Shown one piece after another: positions 18,912 through 28,879 of a stretch of DNA of 64,000 bases. How positions within the stretch are numbered: the stretch's first letter is position 1; each line of letters begins with the position of its first letter. The notes under the pieces were generated by a model that was given only the letters and a program-made list of their open reading frames with translations, did not search any database and had not been told where the DNA came from. The DNA comes from Kitasatospora fiedleri (lineage in GTDB: Bacteria > Actinomycetota > Actinomycetes > Streptomycetales > Streptomycetaceae): assembly GCF_948472415.1 (NCBI RefSeq), contig NZ_OX419519.1, positions 1 to 64,000 of the forward strand, in the 5' to 3' direction. Made by a program: the position numbers and the translations under genes.

Positions 18912-19732
18912 CCGACCCGGCCCCGGTTCCGGGCCCGGCCACGACTCCGGTCCGGCCACGACTCCGGCCGGTGGCGGGTGCGGCTGCGCGGCCTGCGCCG
19001 CGCCTTCGACGGCGCACCGTCCTGGACGGCGTCGACCTGGACGTCGCCAAGGGCGAGTTCACCGCGCCTGCTGGGCCACTCCGGCTCCGGCAAGTCCACC
19101 CTGCTGCGGGCCGCCGGCCGCCTCGACGGCGGGGGCGAGGGCCTGGTCGAGGTGCCCGAGCCCAGCGCGGTGGTCTTCCAGGACGCCCGGCTGCTGCCCT
19201 GGAGCCGGGTGCTGGAGAACGTGGTGCTCGGCCTGCCCGGGCCCCGCTCCGCCGCGCTCGCCCGCGGCCGGGCCGCGCTCGCCGAGGTCGGCCTGGCCGG
19301 CCGGGAGCGGGCCTGGCCCGGCACCTCTCCGGCGGCGAGGCACAGCGCGCGGCACTCGCCCGGGCCTTGGTGCGGGAACCGGAACTCCTGCTGCTGGACG
19401 AGCCGTTCGGCGCCCTGGACGCCCTCACCCGAATCCGGATGCACGCCCTGCTGCGCGACCTGTGCGCCCGGCACCGCCCCGCCGTCCTGCTGGTCACCCA
19501 CGACGTGGACGAGGCCCTGCTGCTCGCCGACCGGGTCCTGGTGCTCGCCGACGGCCGCTTCTGCCTCGACCTGCCCCTGCCCGGCCCGGCCGGACCGGAC
19601 CGCCGCCGGGACCCGGCCTTCCCCGCCCACCGGGAGCGCCTGCTGCGGGCCCTCGGCGTCCCGGAGTCGGACCCGGGGGCGGAACCGGGGACGGATGCCC
19701 CTGACCGGCGGCCTCGACCGTTCGGCAGGTGA
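18890..19732 (+). CDS. ABC transporter ATP-binding protein, SsuB type
   Basis: ATPase of about 280 residues energising the transporter. Walker [11 protein letters not shown]-loop [11 protein letters not shown] (characteristic of the NrtD/SsuB/TauB branch), signature [15 protein letters not shown], Walker [13 protein letters not shown] and switch [12 protein letters not shown] are all present. Breaks near 18975, 19010, 19068 and 19322. It closes the operon, ending convergent to a GNAT gene 71 bases away. Confidence 0.85.
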   Translation: MAHDTRLTDPAPVPGPATTPVRPRLRPVAGAAARPAPRLRRRTVLDGVDLDVAKGEFTAPAGPLRLRQVHPAAGRRPPRRRGRGPGRGARAQRGGLPGRPAAALEPGAGERGARPARAPLRRARPRPGRARRGRPGRPGAGLARHLSGGEAQRAALARALVREPELLLLDEPFGALDALTRIRMHALLRDLCARHRPAVLLVTHDVDEALLLADRVLVLADGRFCLDLPLPGPAGPDRRRDPAFPAHRERLLRALGVPESDPGAEPGTDAPDRRPRPFGR

Positions 19733-19803
19733 TCTTGCCGGGCGGGGGGGCCGGCGGAGGTCCGCGCGTCGGCGTGGCCGTGCGAGTCCGGCCACGTGGT
19801 CCG

Positions 19804-20404
19804 TCACGTGGCCGCGAGGGCGGGGGCGTCGAGGATGGCGAGTTCGGCGGGGGTGGCCTGGCGTTTCCAGTCGGGGGCGAGGGCGGCGTAGGTTGCCACG
19901 TCGTGCCAGCAGCCCTGGGTGCGGAAGAGTTGGCGCAGGGTGGCTTCGCGGGTCAGTCCGGCGGCGTGCATGACGGGGGCATGTGGTCGTGGTCGGTGCG
20001 GTGTCCGGCCCAGATGCGGTGCAGGCCCAGGGGGCCGAAGCCGTAGGCCGTGAGGAGCCGGCCGGTCTCGTGCGCGTGGCCGGTGACGGGTGATCCGGGA
20101 GCAGGACGACGGAGGTCAGCATGGCGTTGCTGCCGTAGTCCTCGACCAGGAGTCCGGCGGTGCCGAGCATGGTGTCGTCGTCGGGCGCGCAGACGGCCAG
20201 GGTGTACGTGCGGCGGGGGCGGGTGAGGGGCTGGGCGAGGGCGGCGGCGAAGGCGTCGTGGGCCCGGGCGACGTCCATCCGGTCGGTGCCGAGGTAGCGG
20301 GTGAGCACGCGGCTGGTCATGATCCGCTCGTAGAGCGGGTGGTCGCACGCCCGGAGTTCGCGCAGCCACAGGTGCTCGCCGTGCAGGTCGGGTACGCGGT
20401 TCAC
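19804..20404 (-). CDS. GNAT-family N-acetyltransferase
   Basis: About 200 residues. The RimJ/RimL-like arrangement is visible: HLWLRELRACDHPLYERIM at the start, then TLAVCAPDDDTMLGTAGLLV and, after repair of breaks near 20090 and 19978, AYGFGPLGLHRIWAGHR, which carries the acetyl-CoA region, ending in QLFRTQGCWHDVATYAAL. The GTG start overlaps the stop of the ThiF-like gene by four bases (GTGA), so the pair is translationally coupled. Acceptor unknown. Confidence 0.7.
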
Positions 20405-21552
20405 CGGGCGCCCACCCGGTCCGCGGGGATCAGCGCTTCGAGGTCGACGTAGGAGCGACCGGAGGGGACGGGGTGGCCGAGCAGGATGCGGCGGGCGGTG
20501 TCGGTGACGAGGGCGGCACGAGCATGACGCCGCTGGCCAGCTGGGGCCAGCTGGAGAGGTCGGTGCCGATGCGGGTCAGCGCGTCGGTCATCGCCGGGCT
20601 CAGCTGTTCCCGGTCGACGACCCGCAGCAGGAAGCGCATCTGCTCGCCCGGGTCCATCGCGCGGACGTCGTCGGCCGTCACGGCACCCGCGCGGCCGTGG
20701 AAGAGCGGGCGTTCCGGTTCCAGGTCGAAGCGCTCGACGTCCAGCAGGCCGCGGTCGTTGGCGTCCATGAGGACGGGCACCCGTCGTTTCCGGGCGTGTT
20801 CGCGGGCCGCCGTCTTGACCCAGGGGGTGTCGCACTCCTCGACGAGCAGGTCCACCCCGCCCCGTCCCGCCCCGGGGCGAAGAACTCCTCGATGCTCTCC
20901 TCGCTCACTCCGTGCCGGTGGACGGAGACGTCGAGGTAGGGGTCGAGCTCGTACAGGCGCCGCGCGCAGATGACGGTCTTCTCCAGGCCGATCTCGTGGA
21001 CGCCGGCGCGCAGCCGGTTGAGGTTCGACAGGCTCAGCCGGTCGAAGTCGGCCAGCCGGAACGAGCCCCCGACGCCCTCCATCGCACAGGTCAGTGCCGC
21101 GCTGGAGCCCACCGACAGGCCGATGACCCCGATGCGGCGGCCCAGCAGGTGCCTCTGCTCCTCGCGGGTGATCTTGTCGCGGTTGCGGTCGGTGCGCACC
21201 AGCCGGAACGCGGCCTCGGGCAGGACCCGGACCAGGCGGCCCGACCACGGGTACCAGACCCAGGTCCCGTACTCGTCCGGCAGGAGGCCGCCCCGGGCCT
21301 CGTCGACGGCGCGCTCCAGGGCTGCAGGGGGAAACGGTTCTCCGGGTTCAGGCAGCGCACGAGCTCGATCAGCTGCTCGTCGACGCGGTCATGGACCTCG
21401 CGCAGTGCGGGCGAGTCCAGCAGCTTCTTCAGTTCGGCGGTGTGGTCGGCCGAGGCCGGGTCGAGCAGGACGGGACGGAACGATTCGGCAGGCGAATCCG
21501 CCTGCCAGGGCCGGTCGCTCGGGGCATCGGCGAGAGAGGGGGTGCGGGTCAC
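20401..21552 (-). CDS. ThiF/E1-like adenylyltransferase (Rv1355c-like N-terminal part)
   Basis: About 384 residues containing one ThiF fold: nucleotide loop GVIGLSVGSSAALT, then the conserved LADFDRLSLSNLNR with the Asp and Arg that hold ATP, and RRLYELDPYL. The look is that of the mycobacterial Rv1355c family, in which this domain is followed by a nitroreductase domain; that second half is missing here. I see no catalytic CxxC zinc site. GTG at 21552 is chosen as start; the frame also extends to 21600. Breaks near 21325, 20882 and 20517. Coupled to the GNAT gene, which suggests a joint modification pathway, purely inferred. Confidence 0.7.
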
Positions 21553-21753
21553 GTCGTCCGACGCTAGCAACAACAAGATCGTCGGCCGCGGTGTCTTCAC
21601 CCGCCCGGCGGCACCCCAACCAGTCCGTGCACGGGGGACTTGTCCGATCGGGTGAAGCGGGTCGCACCTGCGCTCGAAGGACGGGCGCGTGCGTGAGGCG
21701 GCCGGTCGTCGCCGCCGGCCGCGGGCGTCCGGGACCGCCCGGGATCGGAGCGC

Positions 21754-22918
21754 TCAGAGCAGCGGGGTGTCCCAGTCGAGCAGGCGCAGCAGCGCCTCGT
21801 CGGGGCGGCCGTCCGTCGGGCGGCGGGTGTCGCCGGGCGGGCGGGTGTCCTCGGCTGGGCGGGCGGCGGTCAGGCGGGCGCTGGCCGCCGTGTTCCGTTC
21901 GGCCCGGGGCGGCGGTGGTGTTCGTAGCGGGCGAGCGCGGCCTCGGTGGTGGGGGCGTCCCGGAGGGCCTTGGCCAGGACGAGGGCGTCCTCCAGTGCCA
22001 TCGAGGCGCCCTGTCCGGTGGCCGGGGAGGCGGCGTGCGCGGCGTCGCCGATCAGCACCGCGCGGCGGCTGCGCCAGCGGCCTCCGGGCGGCAGGTGGAG
22101 GGCGTCGGTGACCATGAGGTCGTCGCCCGTGGCCGCCACGATGTCCGCGCAGGGGGTGCGGTCGGGGCGCAGCAGCTCCTCCAGCCGGGCGCGCCACTGG
22201 GCGGGTGTGGTGCGGTCGCGCTCCTGCGGGCCGAGCGGCGGTCCGGGGACGCGGGCGAACCAGTGGGTGCGGCCGGCGGCGGGACGAGGTGGCCGAAGGC
22301 GGCGGCGCTGCCGCGGACCATGGTGATCAGGCCGGGTGCGGCGGCGGGGCGCGGCACGGTGTCGCTGTAGCCGTAGAAGACGCGCTGTCCGGCGTACGCG
22401 GGGCCGGGGCCGTCCGGGTCGAGCCAGGCCCGCACCGTGGAGTGCAGGCCGTCGGCGCCGACCAGGAGGTCTCCGGTGGCCGTGCTGCCGTCGGCGAACC
22501 GGGCGGTGACGGCCCGGTCGGTCTCGGTGACGCCGGTGAGCCGGGCGGCGTGCCGCAGCACGATCCCGCGCCGGCGGGCCTCGGCCCGCAGGACGGCGGC
22601 GAGTTCGGCCCGGCGCAGGCAGCGGTAGCGGGTGAGCGGCCGGTCGTGCTCGCCGAGCGGTACGGACGCCAGTTCCGTTCCGGCCGCGTCCAGGACGCTC
22701 ATCCGGGTGACGTCGAACCCGGCGCCGGCCACCGCCCGGGCGGCGTCGAACCCGGCCAGGGCGCGCATGCCGTTGCTGGCCAGGGTCATGAACGCGCCGA
22801 TGTCCCCGTCGCTGTCGGGGTGCGCCTCGTGGACGACCGGCCGGTGACCGGCCTTGTGCAGGGCCAGTGCGGCCGCCGTTCCGGCGATCCCGCCCCCGAC
22901 CACCACGATCCGCGCCAT
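21754..22918 (-). CDS. FAD-dependent monooxygenase (aromatic hydroxylase type)
   Basis: About 388 residues of the PHBH/salicylate hydroxylase class. FAD motif GGGIAGTAAALALHKAGH with the acidic end HEA, the DG-like motif LLVGADGLHSTVR, and the GD motif GDAAHAASPATGQGASMALE. It would hydroxylate an aromatic or small cyclic substrate with NAD(P)H. No signal peptide. Breaks near 22285 and 21915. It is divergent from the gene at 23159, with 240 bases between that hold only promoter-like sequence. Confidence 0.85.
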
Positions 22919-23158
22919 GGGCCGCCCCCTCACCGTGTCCGTGCCGTCACCGACCGTCCCATCCTCGCAGAGCGGTCCGCGCGGACGGCGCCCCGGCGGG
23001 GACGGGAGGGCAGGACGGCCGAGAACCGGCCGCGCGCCGCACCCGCCCGCTCCCGTCCCTCGCGTCTCTCCTGTCCCGGCCGTCCCGGCCGGAGGGTTCC
23101 GCGCGGGTTCCCTGGGCAACCGCTCGGCACGACAGGACGCGAGAGACGGACAACGCCC

Positions 23159-23659
23159 ATGGCCGAGGTACCGAGCAGCCACCGCATGCTCACCATCTAC
23201 CTGAACAACCACCTGGCCGGCGCCGAGGCCGGCACCCGGCGGGCCCGCCGGATCGCCGACGCCCACCCCGGCCCGGACCGGGGGGACGCGCTGCGGCAGT
23301 TGGCCGCGGACATTGCCTGCGACACGGCGTCGCTGCGCCGGGTGATGCGGGAGCTCGGCGTCCGCGAACGCCGCCCGTACGCCTGGCTGGGACGCGCCGG
23401 CGAACTGGCGGGCCTGCTGAAACCGAACGGCGCCGTGCTGCGCCGCTCCCCGCTGACCGATCTGGTCGAGCTGGAGGCCCTGCGGCTCGGCGTCCTGGGC
23501 AAGCGCCAGCTCTGGGCCGTGCTGGCCGACCGCTTCGGCGCGGACTCCCGCGTCGACCGGTCCCGGCTCGACGAACTCGCCGAGCGGGCCGACCGGCAGG
23601 CCCACCTGCTGGAGGAGCTCCGGCTGCGCGCCGCCGGGGTGCTGACCACCCGGCCGTGA
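23159..23659 (+). CDS. conserved helical protein of unknown function
   Basis: 166 residues, no frameshift, predicted all-helical from its Leu/Ala/Glu/Arg periodicity: MLTIYLNNHLAGAEAGT, LRQLAADIACDTASLRRVM, WLGRAGELAGLLKPNG, LTDLVELEALRLGVLGK, LDELAERADRQAHLLEEL. I believe it belongs to a family common in actinomycetes without a known job; the helical layout resembles four-helix (ferritin- or DinB-like) proteins but no metal ligands stand out. It ends convergent to the GH16-like gene with a strong hairpin between. Confidence 0.6.
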   Translation: MAEVPSSHRMLTIYLNNHLAGAEAGTRRARRIADAHPGPDRGDALRQLAADIACDTASLRRVMRELGVRERRPYAWLGRAGELAGLLKPNGAVLRRSPLTDLVELEALRLGVLGKRQLWAVLADRFGADSRVDRSRLDELAERADRQAHLLEELRLRAAGVLTTRP

Positions 23660-23724
23660 CCGCGACGGCCCGGACGGCCCCGAAGGCCGCGAGGGCGGGC
23701 ACCCCGGGCGTTCCGGCGCGCGCG

Positions 23725-23768
23725 GGCGCCCCGCCCCCTGCCGAGCGGCAGGGCGGGGGCGGGGCGCC
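23725..23768. terminator. strong GC hairpin between convergent genes
   Basis: GGCGCCCCGCCCCC (23725-23738) pairs perfectly with GGGGGCGGGGCGCC (23755-23768); the loop can form an extra TGCC/GGCA stem. It lies between the convergent ends at 23659 and 23783, as a bidirectional intrinsic terminator would. Confidence 0.7.
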
Positions 23769-23782
23769 TGGTGCGGGCGGGG

Positions 23783-25241
23783 TCAGCTGCCGGGGACGGT
23801 GTCCTTGAACGCGGTGCCGGCCGTGCGCAGCGCGGCGACGTTCGTGGCGACCTGGGCCGGGCTGAGCACCTGGTCCTTGACGAAGTACACGTAGTCGACC
23901 TGCTGGTCGTACGAGCGCGGGGTGGTGGAGTACTGGCCCGCGAGGTCGATCAGCCAGTGGTTGAAGTCGATGAACTGCGGGGTCTCGGGCAGGTAGGGCT
24001 CGCCGTGGGTGGCGACGACCTGGCCGTCGATGTAGTAGGTGATGTTGCTGTTGTCGATGGTGAACTGCAGCAGGTGCCAGCCGTCGTAGGACTGCCGCTG
24101 CTCGCCGTGGGTGTTGACGGCGTTCCACGGGTCCGGGTTGTAGGTCTCCCAGCTGGTCTCGTACATGATGTTGCTCTGCTCGCCCAGCCGCCGTTGGGCA
24201 GGTACTCGAAGTCCTCCTCGCTGTAGTTCGGGTCCATCGGGGCGTTGAGCGGGGTGAAGGCGAAGAAGGTCTGGTTGATGTGGTCGCCGTCGGGGCCGCT
24301 GTTGGGGGCGTCGGCGAACTTGACCCGGGCCGCGTAGGTGCCGTTCTTGAACTTGCGCGCGGTGGTCTGGATCTCGGTCTCCTTGGTGCCGGAGGCCGTG
24401 CCGTCGGTGGTCAGGCGCAGGTTGAGCACCTTGCTGCCGCCGACGGTGGGGAAGGTGACGTCGGCCGGGGACCAGGTGGCGCCGGAGACGCCGGGGCCGC
24501 CCTGGCCGGACTTGACGGTCCAGCCGTGCTGCTGGACGGCCGCGTCGGCGCTGGTGTTGTAGGAGAAGTCGTCGAACAGGACGGGCGCGTTCGGGTCGAC
24601 CGGCGGGGTGGAGGTGGAGCCGGACGGGGACGGGGGGGGCTGCCCGAGGGGGACGGCGAGGGGTTGTTGCCGGCGGGGGCGGTGCCCCAGATGAGGGCGC
24701 CGTCCTCCTGGAGGGTGACCTTCTGCCAGTCGGCGTAGGAGGTCTGGGTGCCGCTGAAGGAGTAGTCGTCGGACTGGGTGAGGGTCTGCCAGTCGGAGCG
24801 GTAGAAGCGCAGCTGCATGTCGCCGGTGGACTGGCCGGGGGCGAGCGAGCCGGCGCCGGCGGTGAAGCCGATCTCCAGGTAGCGGTCGGCGGTGGCGGTG
24901 GGGTTGGCCAGGGTGCCGAAGGTGCCGGTGATGTTGCCGCAGCCCTTGACCGCCCAGGAGCAGGCGAAGCGGTAGGTGGTGGAGGGGCCGTCGGCCTTGA
25001 AGTAGTAGCGCAGGGTGACCCGGTTGAGCGCGACGGTGGTGGTGCCGGTGTTGGTGACCTGGAGCCAGGGCTCGGTCTGGTCGGCGGTCGCGCCGGAGGC
25101 GCTGGTGCGGTACTGGACGCTGAACTTGTCGGCGGCCGAGGCCGGGGCGACGGTCAGCGCGGTGGCGGCCAGGCCGGCCGCGGCGATCGCGGCGGCCGTG
25201 GCGAGCCGGGCGCGCCGGCTGGTCGTGCGGGACGTGCGGAC
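23783..25241 (-). CDS. secreted CBM3 - GH16-like glycan hydrolase
   Basis: About 486 residues. A signal peptide (LATAAAIAAAGLAATALTVAPASA) is followed by a cellulose-binding CBM3 domain (LQVTNTGTTTVALNRVTLRYYF, ACSWAVKGCGNITGTF, QLRFYRSDWQTL), a Pro/Ser linker and a concanavalin-fold domain (VLFDDFSYNT, NGTYAARVKF, EEDFEYLPNG, GWHLLQFTIDNSNITYYIDG). EEDFE fits the GH16 E-x-D-x-E catalytic pattern. It probably cuts a beta-glucan while bound to cellulose. GTG at 25241 has GGAAGGAA upstream but a base appears lost right after it; other breaks near 24640 (run of eight G) and 24195. Confidence 0.75.
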
Positions 25242-25387
25242 ACGGTGGTTCCTTCCGTGGGGGGAGGATGCCCCGCGGTGCGGCGGGGCGGTGGACGTTC
25301 CGGCGGTGCACGTGCGGGGTGCGGCCGCGGAGGTGGTCCGCGTGCTGCGGGCGGCTGCTGACGGTGGGTCGGCGGCCGGGTCTGTGG

Positions 25388-25413
25388 GGGCGCGCGCGAC
25401 GGGGCGCGCGCCC
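25388..25413 (-). terminator. hairpin downstream of the GH20 gene
   Basis: GGGCGCGCGC (25388-25397) and GCGCGCGCCC (25404-25413) form a perfect ten-base stem with a six-base loop, 22 bases after the GH20 stop codon on the minus strand. It separates the sugar-uptake operon from the CBM3-GH16 gene. Confidence 0.55.
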
Positions 25414-25435
25414 GGGTCACGCGTCCTGGGCGCGC

Positions 25436-26965
25436 TCAGGTGGCGAGCAGTTCGCGTTCGGCGTGGTGGATGCCGAGGGCGGCCAGGCGGGGGCGGTGCG
25501 CGGCGAGGGCGGGCAGGAAGTCCCGGACGTAGTCGCTGTCGGGGTTCCAGGCCCGGTCGGCGATGGCGCACAGCCGGGGGTAGGCGAGGTAGTCGAAGTG
25601 CTCGGCGGTGGTGACGAACTCGCTCCACAGCTGGGCCTGGGTGCCGAGCACCCGGGCCCGTTCGGCCTCGTCCCAGTGCGCGGGGCGGCCTGGTGGGCGT
25701 GCGCGGTGGGCAGGTCGACGACGTACTCGGCCTGGCCGAGCGGTTCGTCGGGGCGGTCGGACTGCGGGTAGTCGAGGTAGGTGGCGCGGTGCGGGGCCAT
25801 CACGATGTCGTGGCCGCGGCGGGCGGCGTCCCGGCCGTGCTCGGCGTCCCGCCAGGGCATCACGGTGAACTCGACCGGCAGGGTGGCGCCGTCCGTCTCG
25901 GCCCAGCAGATCGGGACGCGGCCGGCGGCCAGCAGGTGCCGGCCGACCTCGCCGAGGAACCAGCCGCGCAGGTGGGCGGGGGCGGCGAGGCCGAGTTCGG
26001 CGGCCCGGCGGCGGGCGGTGGGGCTGGTCTCCCACTCGACGGTGGGGCACTCGTCCCCGCCGAGGTGGACGTAGCGGGAGGGGAAGAGCTCCATCGTCTC
26101 GTCCAGCACGGCGCGGCAGAAGGCGAGCGCCTCGTCGTGCACGCCGAGCACGGTCTCGCACACGCCCCAGTCGGTCCACACGTCGAGCTGCCGCTCGGGT
26201 GGTTGCCCAGGTGCGGGTAGGCGGCGAGGGCGGCCCGGGTGTGGCCGGGCATGTCGATCTCGGGGACGACGGTGACGCCGCGTTCCGCGGCGTACGCCAC
26301 CAGGTGCCGCAGTTCGGCCTTGGTGTACGAGCCCTGGTGCGGGAGCGCGTCGTACCTGGTGGAGCCGGCGTGGCCGACCATGCTGCGCTCGCGGCGGGCG
26401 CCGACCTCGGTGAGCCGGGGGTAGGCGTCGACGGGCAGCCGCCAGCCCTGGTCGTCGGTCAGGTGCAGGTGCAGGACGTTGAGCTTGTGCAGGGCGATCC
26501 GGTCGACGGCGGTGAGCAGGCGGTCGAGGGGCTGGAAGTGCCGGGCGGTGTCGATCATGAACCCGCGCCAGGCGTGCCGGGGCCGGTCGGTGATCCGCAC
26601 GGCGGGCAGGCTCCACTCGACGCCGGCCACCGGCTGCGCCGAGAGCACCTCGGGCGGCAGCAGTTGGCGCAGCGTCTGCACGCGTGCCGCAGGCCGGCGG
26701 GCCGGGCCGCGTGCAGCGTCACCTGGAACGGGTCCACCGTCAGCCGGTAGCCCTCCTCCCCCAGCTCCCGGTCGTCGGGGGCGAGGACGAGCGCGACGGT
26801 GCCTTCCGCCCCGGGGGCCAGCGGCAGGCCGGTCGCGGGGCGCAGCAGGGTGCGCAGCAGGTCGGCGACGGCGGCGGCTTCGCCGTCGGCGCGCACGGTG
26901 GTCCGTTCGGTCAGGGTGAACCGTCCGGCAGCGGGAACGAGTTCGACCGGGGTCGGCAGGATCAC
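25436..26965 (-). CDS. beta-N-acetylhexosaminidase, GH20
   Basis: About 509 residues. N-terminal GH20b-type domain (LPTPVELVPAAGRFTL, DRELGEEGYRLTV), then the barrel: RGFMIDTARHFQP, LNVLHLHLTDDQGWR, VVPEIDMPGHTRAAL and the catalytic Asp-Glu pair in HLGGDECPTVEW, then ICWAETDG. It releases GlcNAc or GalNAc from the non-reducing end using substrate assistance. No signal peptide, so it should act on imported oligosaccharides. GTG start at 26965 is moderately certain. Breaks near 26685, 26200 and 25692. Last gene of the sugar ABC operon, which fits uptake followed by cytoplasmic cleavage of chitobiose-like sugars. Confidence 0.88.
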
Positions 26966-27056
26966 GGGGTGGTCTTCTTCCGGGGGTAGGGAGGCTGGCG
27001 GGCCCTGCGGGCGGTGCGGGCGGGGGCCGGAGCCCGGCGGGCGGTGGCGGTGGGGG

Positions 27057-27898
27057 TCAGCCCTTGACCGCGCCGGCGGTCATGCCGGTGGTGACCTTGT
27101 TCTGCAGGAACAGGAAGACGATCAGGACGGGGAGCATGAACAGGCTCGCGGCGGCCATGGTGGCGCCCCAGTCGGTGCCGAAGACGTTGGCGAAGGAGGA
27201 GAGCCAGACCGGGAGGGTGCGGGCGTCCTGGTTCTTGATGATCAGGGTGTTGGCGAAGGCGAACTCGTTCCAGGCGGTGATGAACCCGAACAGCGAGGTG
27301 GACAGGAGGCCGGGGGCGAGCAGCGGGAGGGTGATCCGCCGGAAGGCCTGCGGCCGGGTGCAGCCGTCGACCTGGGCGGCCTCCTCCAGTTCGGCGGGGA
27401 CGGCGGCGAGGAAGCCGCGCAGGGTGACGATGGTGAAGGGCAGGGTGGTCATGAAGTAGACCAGGGTGAGCATGCTGAGGCTGTCGAGCATGTCGGTGTC
27501 GCGGGCGATCACGTACATCGGGATCAGCAGCGCTTCCCAGGGCGCCATCTGCGCGGTGAACACCAGCAGCAGGAACGCCCGGCGGCCGCGCCAGCGCAGT
27601 CGGCCGACGGCGTACGCGGCCAGCAGGGCGACGACCAGGGAGAGCAGGACGGCGCCGAGGGTGACGTACAGGCTGTTGCGCCAGTAGCCGCCGAAGCCGG
27701 GAGCGTGGATCGCGGTGGAGAAGTGCTCGAGGGTGGGGTGCAGCGGGAGGAAGGCGGGGGTGGCGGCCTGGATCTCGGCGGTGGGCTTGAAGGCGGTGAC
27801 CACCATCCAGTAGACGGGAAGGCGGCGGTGGCGAGGACGGCGAGCGCGGCGAGGTTGAGCGGCAGCCGGCGCAGTCGGCGGGGGGCGAGGAGCTTCAC
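27057..27898 (-). CDS. carbohydrate ABC transporter permease, MalG type
   Basis: About 280 residues. Membrane segments include LYVTLGAVLLSLVVALLAAY, AFLLLVFTAQMAPWEALLIP and LFMLPVLIVFLFLQNKV. The EAA loop reads EAAQVDGCTRPQAFRRITLP. Its GTG start overlaps the stop of the partner permease by four bases (GTGA at 27895-27898). One break near 27820 lies within the first membrane helix. With the MalF-like protein and binding protein it forms a CUT1-type importer; no ATPase is encoded here, as usual in Streptomyces, where MsiK serves several importers. Confidence 0.87.
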
Positions 27899-28808
27899 GC
27901 CTCGGCTCCTTCCTGGCGGTGCATCCGCCGGAGGGTGGTGACGAGCGCGGCGAGCAGGATCAGCACGGTGAGCGTGGAGGCCGCGGAGCCGAGGTCGTAC
28001 TTGTGCAGGTTCTGGGCGATCTGGAAGGCGTAGACGGGCAGGGTGGTGGTGGCGCCGTTGGGGCCGCCCTGGCTGACCACCCAGATCTGGGCGAAGCACT
28101 TGAAGGTCCAGATCACCTCGAGCGAGGTGACCAGGGCGAACAGCGGTCGCAGCACGGGGACGGTGACCAGGCGGAAGGTCTGCCAGGCGCTCGCGCCGTC
28201 GATCCGGGCGGATTCGTAGAGCTCGGCGGGGATGGTGGTGAGTCCGCCGTACAGGGTGAGCGCGGCGAACGGGACGGACTGCCAGACCACCAGCAGCACC
28301 AGGACGGTGAAGGTGGCACCGGAGTGGGCGAACCAGGCGTAGTCGCGGTAGCCGTGCAGCCCCAACTGGTCAAGTGCCCAGTTGACCACTCCGAAACGGG
28401 ACTGGAAGAGCCACTGGAACACGGTGGTGGCGGCGATCACCGGGGTGGCCCAGACCAGCACCAGGGCGCTCATCACGGCCAGCCGCATCCGCCGGCCGAG
28501 CCGGACCAGCATCAGCGCGACGAGCGTGCCGAGGCCGGTGATCAGCACGGTGTTGAGCGCGGTCCAGCCGAGGGTGCGGAGGGTGACGGTCCAGAACTTG
28601 GAGTCGGAGAGCAGCTCGGTGTAGTTGTCGAACCCGACGAACGGGGCTCCGCCGCGGATCAGTTGGGCCAGCCGGAAGTGCTGGAAGGAGATCACCAGGT
28701 TCCGGGCGACGGGTAGAGCAGTAGGTACGCCGCGCCCACCAGGGTCGGGGCGATGAGCAGGTAGGGCCGGATCCTGGTGCGGAGCGGCGGTGACGCGTTG
28801 GTGGGCAC
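27895..28808 (-). CDS. carbohydrate ABC transporter permease, MalF type
   Basis: About 304 residues. First helix PYLLIAPTLVGAAYLLLYP, then VLITGLGTLVALMLV, VMSALVLVWATPVIAATTV, FTVLVLLVVWQSVPFAALTL. The EAA loop reads ESARIDGASAWQTFRLVTVP. GTG start at 28808 with AGGAG somewhat far upstream. One break near 28708 between the first helix and the periplasmic loop. It lies 71 bases after the binding protein gene. Confidence 0.86.
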
Positions 28809-28879
28809 GGCGGGGTGTACTCCTGTTCGACGGTGGTGCGGACCCGGGGGGCCGGCGGGGGCGTGGGGGCCCGGCCGGG

